Below are positions 13,451 through 23,797 of a DNA stretch of 64,000 nt, piece after piece. The notes below the pieces were generated by a model that did not search any database, was not told the origin of the DNA, and saw only the letters and a program-made list of their open reading frames with translations. The first letter of the stretch is position 1; each line of letters starts with the position of its first letter. Origin of the DNA: Zygnema cylindricum (lineage: Eukaryota > Streptophyta > Zygnematophyceae > Zygnematales > Zygnemataceae); assembly GCA_037447655.1 (NCBI GenBank), contig JBBHKE010001378.1, forward strand, positions 473,148 through 537,147, read 5' to 3'. A program made the translations under genes and the position numbers.

Positions 13451-14211
13451 TTGGTTAAAAGCAAAAGAGAAGCTTGCTCACTCGAAAATCGACTGCCGTG
13501 ACCGGTGAGGGTGCTCTGACCCGGGTTGGTGAAACCACAATGTGAGTGGTAGGGGATTGGAGGGAAACTAAGTGACCACACTGCCAGCGGCCGCAGGTTA
13601 GATGTGGGGCGTGCTTAGGTCCTCAAGACTAAGGCGGGGTGGGCAGTGTAGCTACCGCTGAAGCTCACTCCAATACCTAGAGGCCAAACAAACTTGCCTT
13701 CTCCTAGCAATGATTCATGTGTAGAGGGAGGGCTTGAAGCCATGAAGGGTGAGGATGTGAGGATTATAGAACAAAAGATCCTGATGTAGTGGGAAATGGG
13801 AATTTGCTAATGGAGGAGAAGGAAAGTGGAGTACTTTACTTCTTCAAGAGCAAAGGAGTCCAGAAATGACTCAAAACTTTTCAAACCCTAAATTGTTACC
13901 TTGATTGATTTCAGTTTTGCTGTTGCAAAATTTATGGTTAAATCTTACTTTTGAGAGCTTTCAATTTTTGCTATTGCAAAATTGGTGGGGAAATTCTTAC
14001 ATTTATGTTTCAATGTTGGGAAATTGAAAATTTGAATTTGTACTAACTTATTGTCAATGTCTTTTTAATTTCTCAGATCTTGATCTTTTCAAAGGATTTG
14101 TTAAGGAGAAGAAGTTTTGGATTGGAGCAATCTAAGGACTTCAATTCTGCAGCAAATTTCTTTGGGAAATTATACTCTATCTTTCCTTTTGCTTGATTTA
14201 ATTGTGTGATA

Positions 14212-15528
14212 ATGGCAAATTCTGCATGGAAACGTGAAATGGAGAATGCTTTGAATGTGTTGAAGAAACGAACTGTAAAATTGGTAAAAAAATTTAATAA
14301 TCATTCTGCTGCTGTGGATGAACAAATTTGCGAATTGAAAAGTGAATTGAAAGTTGTTAAAGAAAATGGGAATGTTTCAAATGAGAAATTGGATGAGCTC
14401 ATTAATTTAATTCAGGCAAAGAATGATGTTAATGACCAAAAGGGTGAAAGTAGTAAAAGAAATGCCAATTTTAGGGAGGATGATCATGATAGACCTAAGA
14501 AGATAAGGGATCTGAAATTGTCTATTAGTGAGGCACCATCGTTTGATGGTAAGAAGATTGATGAGTTGGATGCTTGGATTTTTCATATGGAGTATTATTT
14601 GGAATCTAGGAATTGTGATCGCGATGATTATACTTCTTTTGCAGTTAGCTGTCTGAAAGGCGATGCTCAAATTTGGTATTATACTCAGAGAAGGTCTAAA
14701 TTGATTCCTGATAATGCTGATTGGGAAACTTTTAAAACCGCGATCAAATCGCGTTTCTTGTCTGTCACTTTTAAATCCAGAATGGAAGAAAAGTGGTTGA
14801 ATTGTAAGCAGACTGGATCTGTGAAGGATTATATTGTAGAATTTGACTCATCTAGTATTCATGTCATAGGTTTGACTGATGAAATGGCTAAATTGCATTT
14901 CTTGAACTATTTGAATCCTGTACTGAAATCAGAGCTAAAACATCAAAATTTTAATAATTTGAAAGAATTACAAGATAAGTCATTGGAATTAGAGGATCAG
15001 TTGGGGTATAATCGGGAAACACGATCAGTAAGGGGTAATTTAAATGAAGTATCACAGTGGGATGATGAGGAATTTGTTGAAGAGGGTCTGAATGCTGGTC
15101 TGGTGAATAGGCAAAATATCTTCAGGGGAAATCAAAGGGGTGGACATAGTGTTAATGCAGGAAATAAATTTAACAATAGAGGGGGGTACATTAAAAGTCC
15201 TAAACCAAACATTAATGCCCAGAAGTCTAACCTTACCATCCCCACATGCACTATTTGTCAGAAAAAGGGTCATAGGGCATTTGAGTGTGCACAACTGAAA
15301 AAGATTAACTGTTATAACTGTGGAGAGGAGGGACATTTTAGTAGAGAGTGCATAAAACCCAAAAAGAAAGTCACTTGTTTCAAATGTGGAGGTCCAGATC
15401 ATTACGCTAAAGACTGTACAGATAAAGGTTCTCTAAAAATAGCCGAAGTAAATGAAGGTCTCCAAGAGGATATTGCATTATATCTAGCTGAGCAGGAAGC
15501 TCAGGAGGTGGGAAACGGAAAGGACTAA
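14212..15528 (+). CDS. gag: Gag polyprotein of the Ty3/gypsy element
   Basis: An intact frame of about 438 residues from the ATG at 14212. The N-terminal part is helical and charged. The middle holds the retrotransposon Gag core (WIFHMEYYLESR, then DWETFKTAIKSRF and YIVEFD-type text), which packs the element RNA into particles. The C-terminal part carries three CCHC zinc knuckles in a row (CTICQKKGHRAFEC, CYNCGEEGHFSREC, CFKCGGPDHYAKDC) that bind nucleic acid. It ends at 15528, and the protease frame opens in another phase 15 bases later, so gag and pol are separated by a frame change. This is the best preserved part of the element. Confidence 0.92.
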   Translation: MANSAWKREMENALNVLKKRTVKLVKKFNNHSAAVDEQICELKSELKVVKENGNVSNEKLDELINLIQAKNDVNDQKGESSKRNANFREDDHDRPKKIRDLKLSISEAPSFDGKKIDELDAWIFHMEYYLESRNCDRDDYTSFAVSCLKGDAQIWYYTQRRSKLIPDNADWETFKTAIKSRFLSVTFKSRMEEKWLNCKQTGSVKDYIVEFDSSSIHVIGLTDEMAKLHFLNYLNPVLKSELKHQNFNNLKELQDKSLELEDQLGYNRETRSVRGNLNEVSQWDDEEFVEEGLNAGLVNRQNIFRGNQRGGHSVNAGNKFNNRGGYIKSPKPNINAQKSNLTIPTCTICQKKGHRAFECAQLKKINCYNCGEEGHFSRECIKPKKKVTCFKCGGPDHYAKDCTDKGSLKIAEVNEGLQEDIALYLAEQEAQEVGNGKD

Positions 15529-15542
15529 CTGAAAGTCCTCAG

Positions 15543-16076
15543 TTGAGTCAACCGGATCCAGAAGTTAAAGAGTTAACTTTGGAGGGCAAATTAATGAATG
15601 GAAAAGTTAGGATAGCTAAATTTATTATGATTCTCACTACACTGCATAGTTTAAAGAATCCTTCTGATGAAATTCTCAACAACATACCTATGTTAGGACA
15701 GTTAACTAATAATGACACCAGACACAGGTTGATTAGATTCGAGTCATTAGTGGAAGGAAAACCGTTGAAAGTAATGGTTGATTCATGTGCCACACATAAT
15801 TTTATTTCACATAGGTTTGTAGAGGAAAATAAAATTCCTACTGTCATAAGGGAAAAGCCTTTACATGTTCAAGTGGCAAATGGTAATAAGTCCACATTAG
15901 ACTTACAAACTAACACGATAGAAGTTGATATCCAAGGTCATAAAATGATAGTTGTGTGTGAAATAATGAGTTTGGGAAGTGAACAACTAATTTTGGGAAA
16001 GCCTTGGTTAACTGAACAAAATTCTCAAATTAATGGGGAAATTAACACCTTGAAAGTGAGGTCTGAAAACAGTTAG
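15543..16076 (+). pseudogene. Protease region of the Ty3/gypsy pol
   Basis: A frame of about 177 residues resembling the aspartic protease that cuts the element's polyprotein. The active-site loop reads VDSCATHNF, where the family has Asp-Ser/Thr-Gly. The glycine is replaced by cysteine, which should harm catalysis. LILGKPWL further on is the usual second hallmark. The frame ends at an in-frame TAG (16074-16076). The downstream reverse transcriptase region continues in the same phase, so the stop is a later mutation that splits pol. Confidence 0.85.
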
Positions 16077-16082
16077 AAGGTT

Positions 16083-18472
16083 TTGCAAGCATTATCTCCT
16101 AAGAAATTGCATAGGAATCATATAAATAACATAACCAGATTGGGAGTGGAAGGTTTGATATCTGCTAAACAATTTAAAAAACACTTAAAAGATAAAACAA
16201 ATCATCCTTTCTTGTTATTAGTAACTGAGGCAGTTACTGATGAAAGAGGGGGAGAAAACACTAACATTGATGTCATCACTAAATCAGACACCACTAAAAC
16301 TTTCGAAAAACTAAAATCTGATTTTGTAACTGACATTAATACATCTGATGTTGCTGTTAAGGATTTGATTTTTGAATTTCAAGATGTTTTCCCAAGTGAT
16401 TTACCCTCGGGAAGGCCACCTTCCCGAGATGTAGAACATGTTATTAACCTTGAACTTGGATGTAATCCTCCTGTCACAGGAATTTATAAACACAGTTTCT
16501 TTGAGCAGGAGGAGTTAAAGAAACAGATCAAAGAACTCTTAGAGAAAAGACATATTCAGCCCAGCAAATCACCGTACGGAGCACCCGTTCTCTTCGTCAA
16601 AAAGAAAGACGGAACGTTGAGAATGTGTGTCGATTATCGTAGTCTGAATAAGATTACGGTGAAGGATAAGTATCCGTTACCTTTAATTTCTGATTTGATA
16701 GATCGTTTAAAAGGTGCTAAAGTATTTTCGTTGATTGACCTGCGTAGTGGCTTTAATCAGGTGCCGATTAGAATTGAAGATGTTGATAAAACTGCTTTCA
16801 GGACTAGGGTGGGTCATTTCGAATGGATAGTGATGCCATTCGGCTTAACGAATGCACCGCCTACTTACCAAAGATTAATGAACCAAACCTTTTCAGATTA
16901 CATAGATGAGTTTGTCCAAGTGTTTATAGATGATATTTTAGTTTACAGTGAATCTAAAGAACAACATATAATTCATTTAAAAAAGTTTTGGAAAGGTTAA
17001 GAGAAAGAAAATTATATGGAAAATTGTCAAAATCTAGTTTTCTTAAAAGTGAACAATTATTTTTGGGACATATAGTTAGTGGGGAAGGTGTTAAAACAGA
17101 TCCATCCAAAATCACTGCAATCCAAAGTTGGAAGCAACCTACTAATGTCACGGAAGTTAGATCATTTTTGGGATTGGCCACTTACTACAGGAAATTTATA
17201 AAGAACTTCAGTATGATCGCTGCACCTTTGACGGATTTGCTTCGGGAAAAGGAGACGTTTGCGTGGGGAGCTGATCAAGAGAGAGCATTCGAGGAACTAA
17301 AAGGGAAGTTGACCTCTGCTCCTACACTGGTGTATCCTGACCCTGCTGGGGAATTTGAAGTTCTGATTACTACAGATGCATCTGACAAAGGTCTAGGTGC
17401 AGTCATAAGTCAAAAAGTCGGCAAACACTTTCATCCTATTGCTTTTGAGTCCAGAAAATTCAATGATGCTGAAAAGAACTATACAGCACAAGAAAAAGAA
17501 TTACTTGCAATTGTACATGCATTGGTGAAATGGCGATGTTATTTGCATAATAAAGAATTTACAGTTCACTGTGATAATAAAGCCCTTTCTTATTTGCAGA
17601 GATTAAGTGATGCACAGATTATGACTGGCAGACAGGTTAGGTGGATGCAAAAATTAGCATATTTCAAATTTAATGTCAAACATATTCCTGGGAAGACAAA
17701 TGTAGTTGCAGATCCTTTAAGTAGATGTTTTGAAATAAGTGTTATGGTTCAGGATGAATTGTTTTTAGATACTGTTAGAAATGGTTATGATAAAGATCCT
17801 TATTTTGCTGTGATTTGCAAAAATATTTCGGGAGGAAATTCTGACCCATTGAATGAGAGGCATGTCAAAAACTTTAGACTAGAGGCTGGTTTACTGTATT
17901 TGCAAATTGGGGATAGATTATGCATTCCTGAAGTCGGAGACTTAAGAAAACAAATTTTACGGGAAGCTCATGAGCATTTAGGACATCTAGGTCGAGATAA
18001 AACCCTTAGTCGGTTGCAAAGTAGATTGTTTTGGCCTGGGATGGCAAAAGAGGTGTCAAAACACGTAGAAAGTTGTGTCCCTTGCCAACAGAGTAAACCT
18101 AGTACCCAAAAACCTAAAGGTCTCTTAAAACCTTTGGATATTCCCGAAAGACCGTGGGAATCTGTCAGTATGGATTTTATTGTTAGGTTGCCTGCTACAT
18201 CTAAAAGGAATGACAGTATCATGGTCGTAGTCGATAGGTTCAGTAAAATGGCAATATTTATCCCTTGCAAAACTACTCATTCAGTTGTAGATATTTCAAA
18301 GTTATATTTTGACAATGTGGTCAGACATCATGGAGTTCCCCTGTCTATAGTCAGTGATAGGGATTCTAAATTTACATCTGCATTTTGGAAAGAATTGCAG
18401 CAAAATTTAGGTACTGAATTAAAAATGAGTACGCTTATCATCCTCAGACAGATGGACAGACAGAAAGGATGA
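16083..18472 (+). pseudogene. pol: Reverse transcriptase-RNase H-integrase region of the Ty3/gypsy pol (broken)
   Basis: From 16083 to 17000 the fingers and palm of reverse transcriptase are clear: [31 protein letters not shown], the active-site box FIDDILVY and [10 protein letters not shown]. Near 16980, in a run of A residues, a single-base change shifts the phase, and the chain resumes from 16988. RNase H follows with TTDASDKGLGAV and HCDNKALSYL. Integrase follows with the zinc-binding H-H-C-C part (EHLGHLGRDK, ESCVPCQQSK), the first catalytic Asp in MDFIVRLP and the second in IVSDRDSKFTS. A second frameshift near 18430 destroys the region before the third catalytic acid. Confidence 0.9.
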
Positions 18473-19213
18473 ACCGTACACTAGAGGAAATGCTTATGAG
18501 TGTTTGTTGTGGAATTTAGAATACATGGGAATTTCAACTGTCAGTAATGGAATTTGCATACAATTCATGTAAACATGCTAGTACAAGATTCTCACCATTT
18601 AAAGTTGCATACGAATACCAACTTAGAGAAGCATTAGACTTAATAACAGGGGTCACTCAACAGAATAGAGGTTCTGGAACAGAGTTTTGGGAATACGTTC
18701 AAACAGTTTGGAAAACTGTCTGGGATGCATTAGTGCAGGCACAAAGGAGGCATGAGTTAAATGCTAACCGCCAACAGGGTGATTAGGTGTTACAACCAGG
18801 TGACAAGGTTTGGCTTTCTACAACTCATTAAAGGTGCAAGATCGAGGGACAATCGAATCCTACGGGGAAATTTGCTCCTAAAGTACATTGGACCATTTAT
18901 TTTAATCGATATGATATCGTCAGTTGCTTCCAAATTGGACTTTCTGCCTTCAACAAAAATTCATCGAGTGATACACATCAGCCAATTGAAACCAATGACT
19001 CTTCGACCAACTAAAAGAAAATTAGAATTGGATCCCCCAATAATTATAGAACCTAAACTCCACAGATGGGTAATAGATTTGGTTGGTCAACGGTTCAAGG
19101 TCGGTGATACTATATTCTGGCAAGTGCATTATCTAGGAAGGCCTGAGGATGAGTTGACTTTAGAGGATAAAAATTATGAGTTTTACAAAGGTATTGGAGG
19201 GATAATAATATAG
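18473..19213 (+). pseudogene. Integrase C-terminus of the Ty3/gypsy pol with possible chromodomain remnant (broken)
   Basis: After the 18430 frameshift the integrase text continues (MNRTLEEML). It is cut by an in-frame TAG near 18517 and another near 18783, and changes phase again near 18830. MEFAYNSCKHASTRFSPF and KYIGPFILI are usual integrase and GPF/Y-module landmarks. The last part, IFWQVHYLGRPEDELTLEDK, resembles the core of a chromodomain (a family motif is roughly VRWKGYP...TWEP), as in chromoviruses. The conserved aromatic positions are only partly present, so this assignment is tentative. Confidence 0.75.
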
Positions 19214-19263
19214 AAGTCCCGTCTTGAGAATTAAAGGTGTTTTAACTGAGGTTAGTTAAAATT

Positions 19264-19276
19264 AAGGAGGGAATGA
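19264..19276 (+). promoter_or_regulatory. Polypurine tract of the Ty3/gypsy element
   Basis: AAGGAGGGAATGA directly before the 3' LTR. This is the usual position of the purine-rich primer for plus-strand DNA synthesis. Confidence 0.8.
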
Positions 19277-20229
19277 TGTAACAGTAATAGCAGATTGAAC
19301 TTGTTTATAAAGGGGTATTTAGGTGTTATGATTATAGAGTACTAAATTTGGTAGACGTTTGCGAAATAATCACGCTTATTGGAGTTATATTTTAAAGGTA
19401 TAGCGATGGGTGTATTTAGGTGACAGCGTGGGGTCTAAATAACAAGTGGGTGTCATCGAAACGGGTTAAGGGTCAAATTAGTACCGAAAATTACGCGTGT
19501 ACGTTTCATAAAGTTCTAATGAAACGTTTAGTATGCACGGTAGTTCGTTTCGTACGAATTTTTGTACGAAACGTCACTTTCACTTAAGGGAATTTCATAG
19601 GAAGTTTCGCGTGCGAAATTTGTTCGCACGATCGTGCGAAGTCGCGTTTCGTTTGGCGCGCAATGTTACGTAGTGAAACGTAACGTTTGATTGGTTAGTA
19701 AAGTGCTAAGTAGTTAGTAAGAGATTTCGCACGTATTTGCATTGGTCAGTCTGAGTCCTTGCTGACTAATGATTGGCCCAGGTAAAAGCCTGTTAAAACG
19801 GAGCGTTGACTCTGGCCTGGCTAGTCCAGGGCGATGATGAATAAATAGTGAAGTGTAAGAGGAGAGTAGACATCTTTTCCTTTGAAAAATTTGTGGAAAT
19901 TCCGACTGATCTTGGTCCTGAGCGATTAATACCAAATTGGAGAAAAGGCATTTTTGCATTGAAATCTCTTACTAACTAAATAGTGTTTTAGTAGTTAAGA
20001 GATAGAATTATTAAAAGTGGAGAGCAGTGGAAAACACTTTAATAAGAAGGGTTGAGCCACGAGGGCAAGAGACCAAGCTAATGTTATGTGGATAGATTTT
20101 CTTCTAATTTAAAGTTTATCCTTATGTGAGTGTGGTCCAATGTGGATATGTATTTTCCAATGTGTGGAATGTGTGGTTGGGATTGTTTGTAGTAATGGGA
20201 TTTTCTGAGAGGTAGGAGATCCTGTTACA
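19277..20229 (+). repeat. 3' LTR of the Ty3/gypsy element
   Basis: 953 bases, TGTAACAGTAATAG to GGAGATCCTGTTACA, matching the 5' LTR with scattered substitutions and small indels. The satellite resumes immediately after it. Confidence 0.92.
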
Positions 20230-20720
20230 ATTAACCACTAATAGATATCCAAAGCATTGCTAATAATGTTTAATAAACAGGTTAATGGAATTTCGGGAGT
20301 ATACATGGCTTGTCGAGTTATACCGACCAATATTAGATTAACGGATGATTACGCAATTGATATAATATGTTTTAAATGCCACAAACTATTATGTGTAGTT
20401 ATATTAACCACTAATAGATTATCCAAAGCATCGCTAATAACGTTTAATAATCGGGTTAATGGAATTTCGGGCGTATACATGGCTTGTCGAGTTATACCGA
20501 CCAATATTAGATTAACGGATGATTACGCAATTGATATAACATGTTTTAAATGCCACAAAATATTCTAAGTAGTTATAATAACCATTAATAGATAGCCAAA
20601 GCATGGCTAATAATGTTTAATAGATGGGTTGATGGAATCTCGGGGCGTATATATTGTTTGCCGAGTAATACCGATCAATATTAGATTAATGGATGATTAC
20701 GCAATTGCTATAACATGTTT
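20230..20720. repeat. Right end of the 173-bp satellite array
   Basis: Nearly three monomers follow the gypsy element (anchors near 20328 and 20502, and a diverged one near 20673). The last is the most divergent and breaks off after ATAACATGTTTT at about 20720. This marks the edge of the array. Confidence 0.9.
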
Positions 20721-21799
20721 TGTAAATAACTAGTGCATAACCATCCAAATGTTTACAAAATACAACAATTGGCTGTTAACATAACGTATAAAAAAAATGT
20801 ATATTTTGGCATACTCTTTTTTAATCACCCATATGTGTCGTCAATCCCTATATTTTTTGTTATGCACCAATTATTGTTAAAACACATAAACACACAAACT
20901 AGTATAACCATAAATTATAAACAATTGTAAAAATACAACCCATCATATGATATGGATAACTATAATAAAAAAGTGCAGATATTTGGCTTTTACGATCAAA
21001 GATTATTTTATATAATGGCTAGTATTGACCATTTTCTTACCATTATTTATTATAATTACTATTCATATTGAAGTCTTACAATGAGTACCCACATACAATC
21101 AATGCGCATCCATGCGCTTTAAGATTAACTGCTTTTTCAAAGATATATAGTTTCGGGATTGATACATGTTATTGCACTGATTTGTGTAAATGTAAGCTAA
21201 TAACCGTTATTTTTACATGGAATTTTAATTGTAACATACAAGTTTGGAATGCAACCATTAATATCCAAATGAGCGCATAAAAAAAACGTTAAGTAGACAT
21301 AGTAACTCCATCTCTAGATATAATAACTTGCTTATATTCAACGCTATTGCATAAATTACAAAGTCATGTGGTATAATAATAAGCACAAAATATACACATT
21401 TTGCAACCCAAACTTCATCTCTAACCCCATACAAAACATACAAGGCATTTACATTAAACAACGAAAATATCCCTAATGATTTCATTGTTTGGCTTACCTA
21501 GGACATTGTGATTGCAATAATATAAACAAAATTTACATTATCAATTTACTCCAAATAAAATGACTATTTGAAAGACTCCCTCTTTATTATTGTTCTTATC
21601 ATTATATGACTTGTTCAACAAAGAAATAGTGCCCCTTCGTTAATAGCGTTAATGGTTTATTATAGTAACGCGAAAATACAAAATATAATACCAATTAAGT
21701 GAATGGGGACGTGACAGATTGTCGTCTACTCCTTTAATAGAGTTGCTAACCGTAGTTCAACATTTCGGGTCGAAGTGTTATTGAAACTACTGTAACAAC
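20721..21799. other. AT-rich stretch without recognisable genes
   Basis: Only short chance frames. No tandem repeat, splice pattern, RNA gene or transposon end is visible to me. Confidence 0.5.
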
Positions 21800-21801
21800 T
21801 A

Positions 21802-22351
21802 CAGTACACCGCCAATCGTTATTAGCGTTGTGTACACTAATTCCGTCCCGCTTTTTTTTAAATTTATTCTCCATTAGTGTAGTTCATTCTGTTTTTTTCT
21901 TTATTCTATTTAGGGTTATTTTCAGTACGTTGTCTCTTAAATAGAGTGGTGTACGGTAAGTGTCAGACCGTACATAAATGTACCTTTTAAGTTAAAAAAG
22001 TACAATAAATTAGTTTTAGTAACCGCGGACGCATGAGAATGTGCGTTCTAAAAAGGCAAAAAAATCAGGTCGTAAAAAATCCCGCTCGCACATATTCGTC
22101 CGACAGCCGCGTTTCGACCGTGTGAATGTACGATTTGTGTACGATTTGTCAGATTTTGTACGGAGACCTATATTAGTGTAAGCATGTTTGCGACCGACAT
22201 TCATTTTTTTCAAAGATCCAAATTACATAACCAAACAATTAGAATGTATGATTTTTTCCAAAATTTTCAAATTCTTAAATACCGTACACCACGGTAATTA
22301 TTTTTATACGGTAAAAAAACTTACACGCTAATAACGATTGGCGGTGTACTG
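21802..22351. mobile_element. MITE of about 550 bp with 26-bp perfect terminal inverted repeats
   Basis: The ends CAGTACACCGCCAATCGTTA... (21802-21827) and its exact reverse complement (22326-22351) are flanked by TA on both sides (21800-21801, 22352-22353). A TA duplication is the signature of Tc1/mariner-type insertion. The interior has no transposase. It includes GTGTCAGACCGTAC and TACGATTTGTCAGATTTTGT, both of which recur in relatives near 41.5-41.7 kb. Confidence 0.82.
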
Positions 22352-23797
22352 TACTGTATACAGCCCATTTGTAGACGTAGGCGATTGCTTATGTTGTCCA
22401 CTTACGGGCGTCTACAAATGTGAGCTTGTTGGCGTCGACAAATGTCCGCAGTATGTCAGGAGCTCGTTGTAGTGTACAGATGTCCGTAGTTTGTTGGCGT
22501 CTACAGGTGTCGCAAGATATTGGCGACGTCTACAACTGTCACATATTCGAAGTAATGAAGGCGCAAGTAATGATTGACATAGGGTACGTCTCCATGCATT
22601 AAAGTACATACCTTTCTCTGTCTTTTTGCCCTAAAATTCAGGGAACTTTGACAAAAACTTTAGCCGTACGAGAAAATCATTTTTACCATAGTAAAGTGAA
22701 CGTCAATTCATACTTTGGATGCACGGCGTGTTTGTCGCAATGTGAACGCATTTTGGCGTTTTCCCCTTTTCGACCCCCGGGCAAGAGAATCCATCCCAAA
22801 AAAAAAAACTTGTTTTAAAATCACCTCGACGGGGTGATTTTAGTTAAAGTACCGCCCAAACAGCTAATGAAAAACGAACCACGCACGCGCCACAAGAGTG
22901 GGAAAATTTTAGGACGAGGGAGAGTCCTCGCTATTTTTCTCCGTGCCGTCACGCGCATGTACGGAAAAAAAATCTGCAGGGGTCTCGGACCTCCGCTTTC
23001 ACTCCACTTTCATTCATGGTGTCCTTTGCAAAATTTTGCGCCGTCGTCGCCTCTCCCGTCTCCCTCTCACACAATCGCTTTTATCTCACACTCTTAGAAT
23101 GAGAGACGACAACGTTGGTATAAAATGAAAGATATTTTAAAAATATTATTTTTGACAATTTTTAGGTTTTTTTTTAATGGCAAGTCGAGCGAGAAAAGTA
23201 GAAAAAACGAAATCGGGAAACCATGGCAGAAAGTTATCGAATCAGTGACGTCGACGTTGTCACAATTGAGCGTGACGTCCTAATATCACCAAACCCTAAA
23301 CATCTGCATTATCACAAAAATCTAGACGTCTACCACTGTCGCTATTTTTGTTGGCGTCACCAATCGTCGGAAGTTTCGCAGTCGCCTTCAATCGTCACAA
23401 GTTGTACCTACGTCTACAACCGTCACATGTCAAAGTTCCGATTTCATTTTCGCACATTGGGACGCTCTTCAAAGTAGTACGGCGAATCTTCACTATAGTC
23501 CAAAATACTATATCAAAGTACCGATTACATGGGGACGTACCCTTATTTCCTGGTCAGAACTAGAGACCGTACAAAAAAAAAAAATTACGGATTACATGAT
23601 ACTGGTATGTATTTTGTAGTGGTGAAACTTACAGCGCATTCCGCACGGTGAAACGAGGGTTCACAGGGTTCACCACACTGAGGGAACATGTAAGGAACAC
23701 TCCCTGTACTGTAGATGTACCTTTCTCTTTGCCATTTTGAGCATGAGGGATCATTTCATTTAGTGTTTCCTCCGTGCCTCTCCCATGAGGCGCAGCC
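22352..23797. other. Region upstream of the BAH-DYAD gene with recurrent short motif
   Basis: No coding sequence is recognised. The promoter and 5' leader of the gene starting at 23798 should lie here, but I cannot place the transcription start. A degenerate motif, GTCTACAA(N)TGTC, occurs near 22410, 22435, 22499, 22531, 23329 and 23411. The segment 22830-23100 is more GC-rich than the rest. Confidence 0.4.

Larger units (their letters stand above)
12471..20229 (+). mobile_element. Decayed Ty3/gypsy LTR retrotransposon
   Basis: A full-length but inactive element of about 7.76 kb, with LTRs at both ends (TGTAACA...TTACA), a primer-binding site, a gag frame with three zinc knuckles, and protease, reverse transcriptase, RNase H and integrase in that order. 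That order defines Ty3/gypsy. It sits inside the satellite. The flanking five bases are ATAAA (left) and ATTAA (right), a probable target duplication with one later change. The pol region is broken by several frameshifts and in-frame stops, so it cannot move by itself. Confidence 0.95.
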
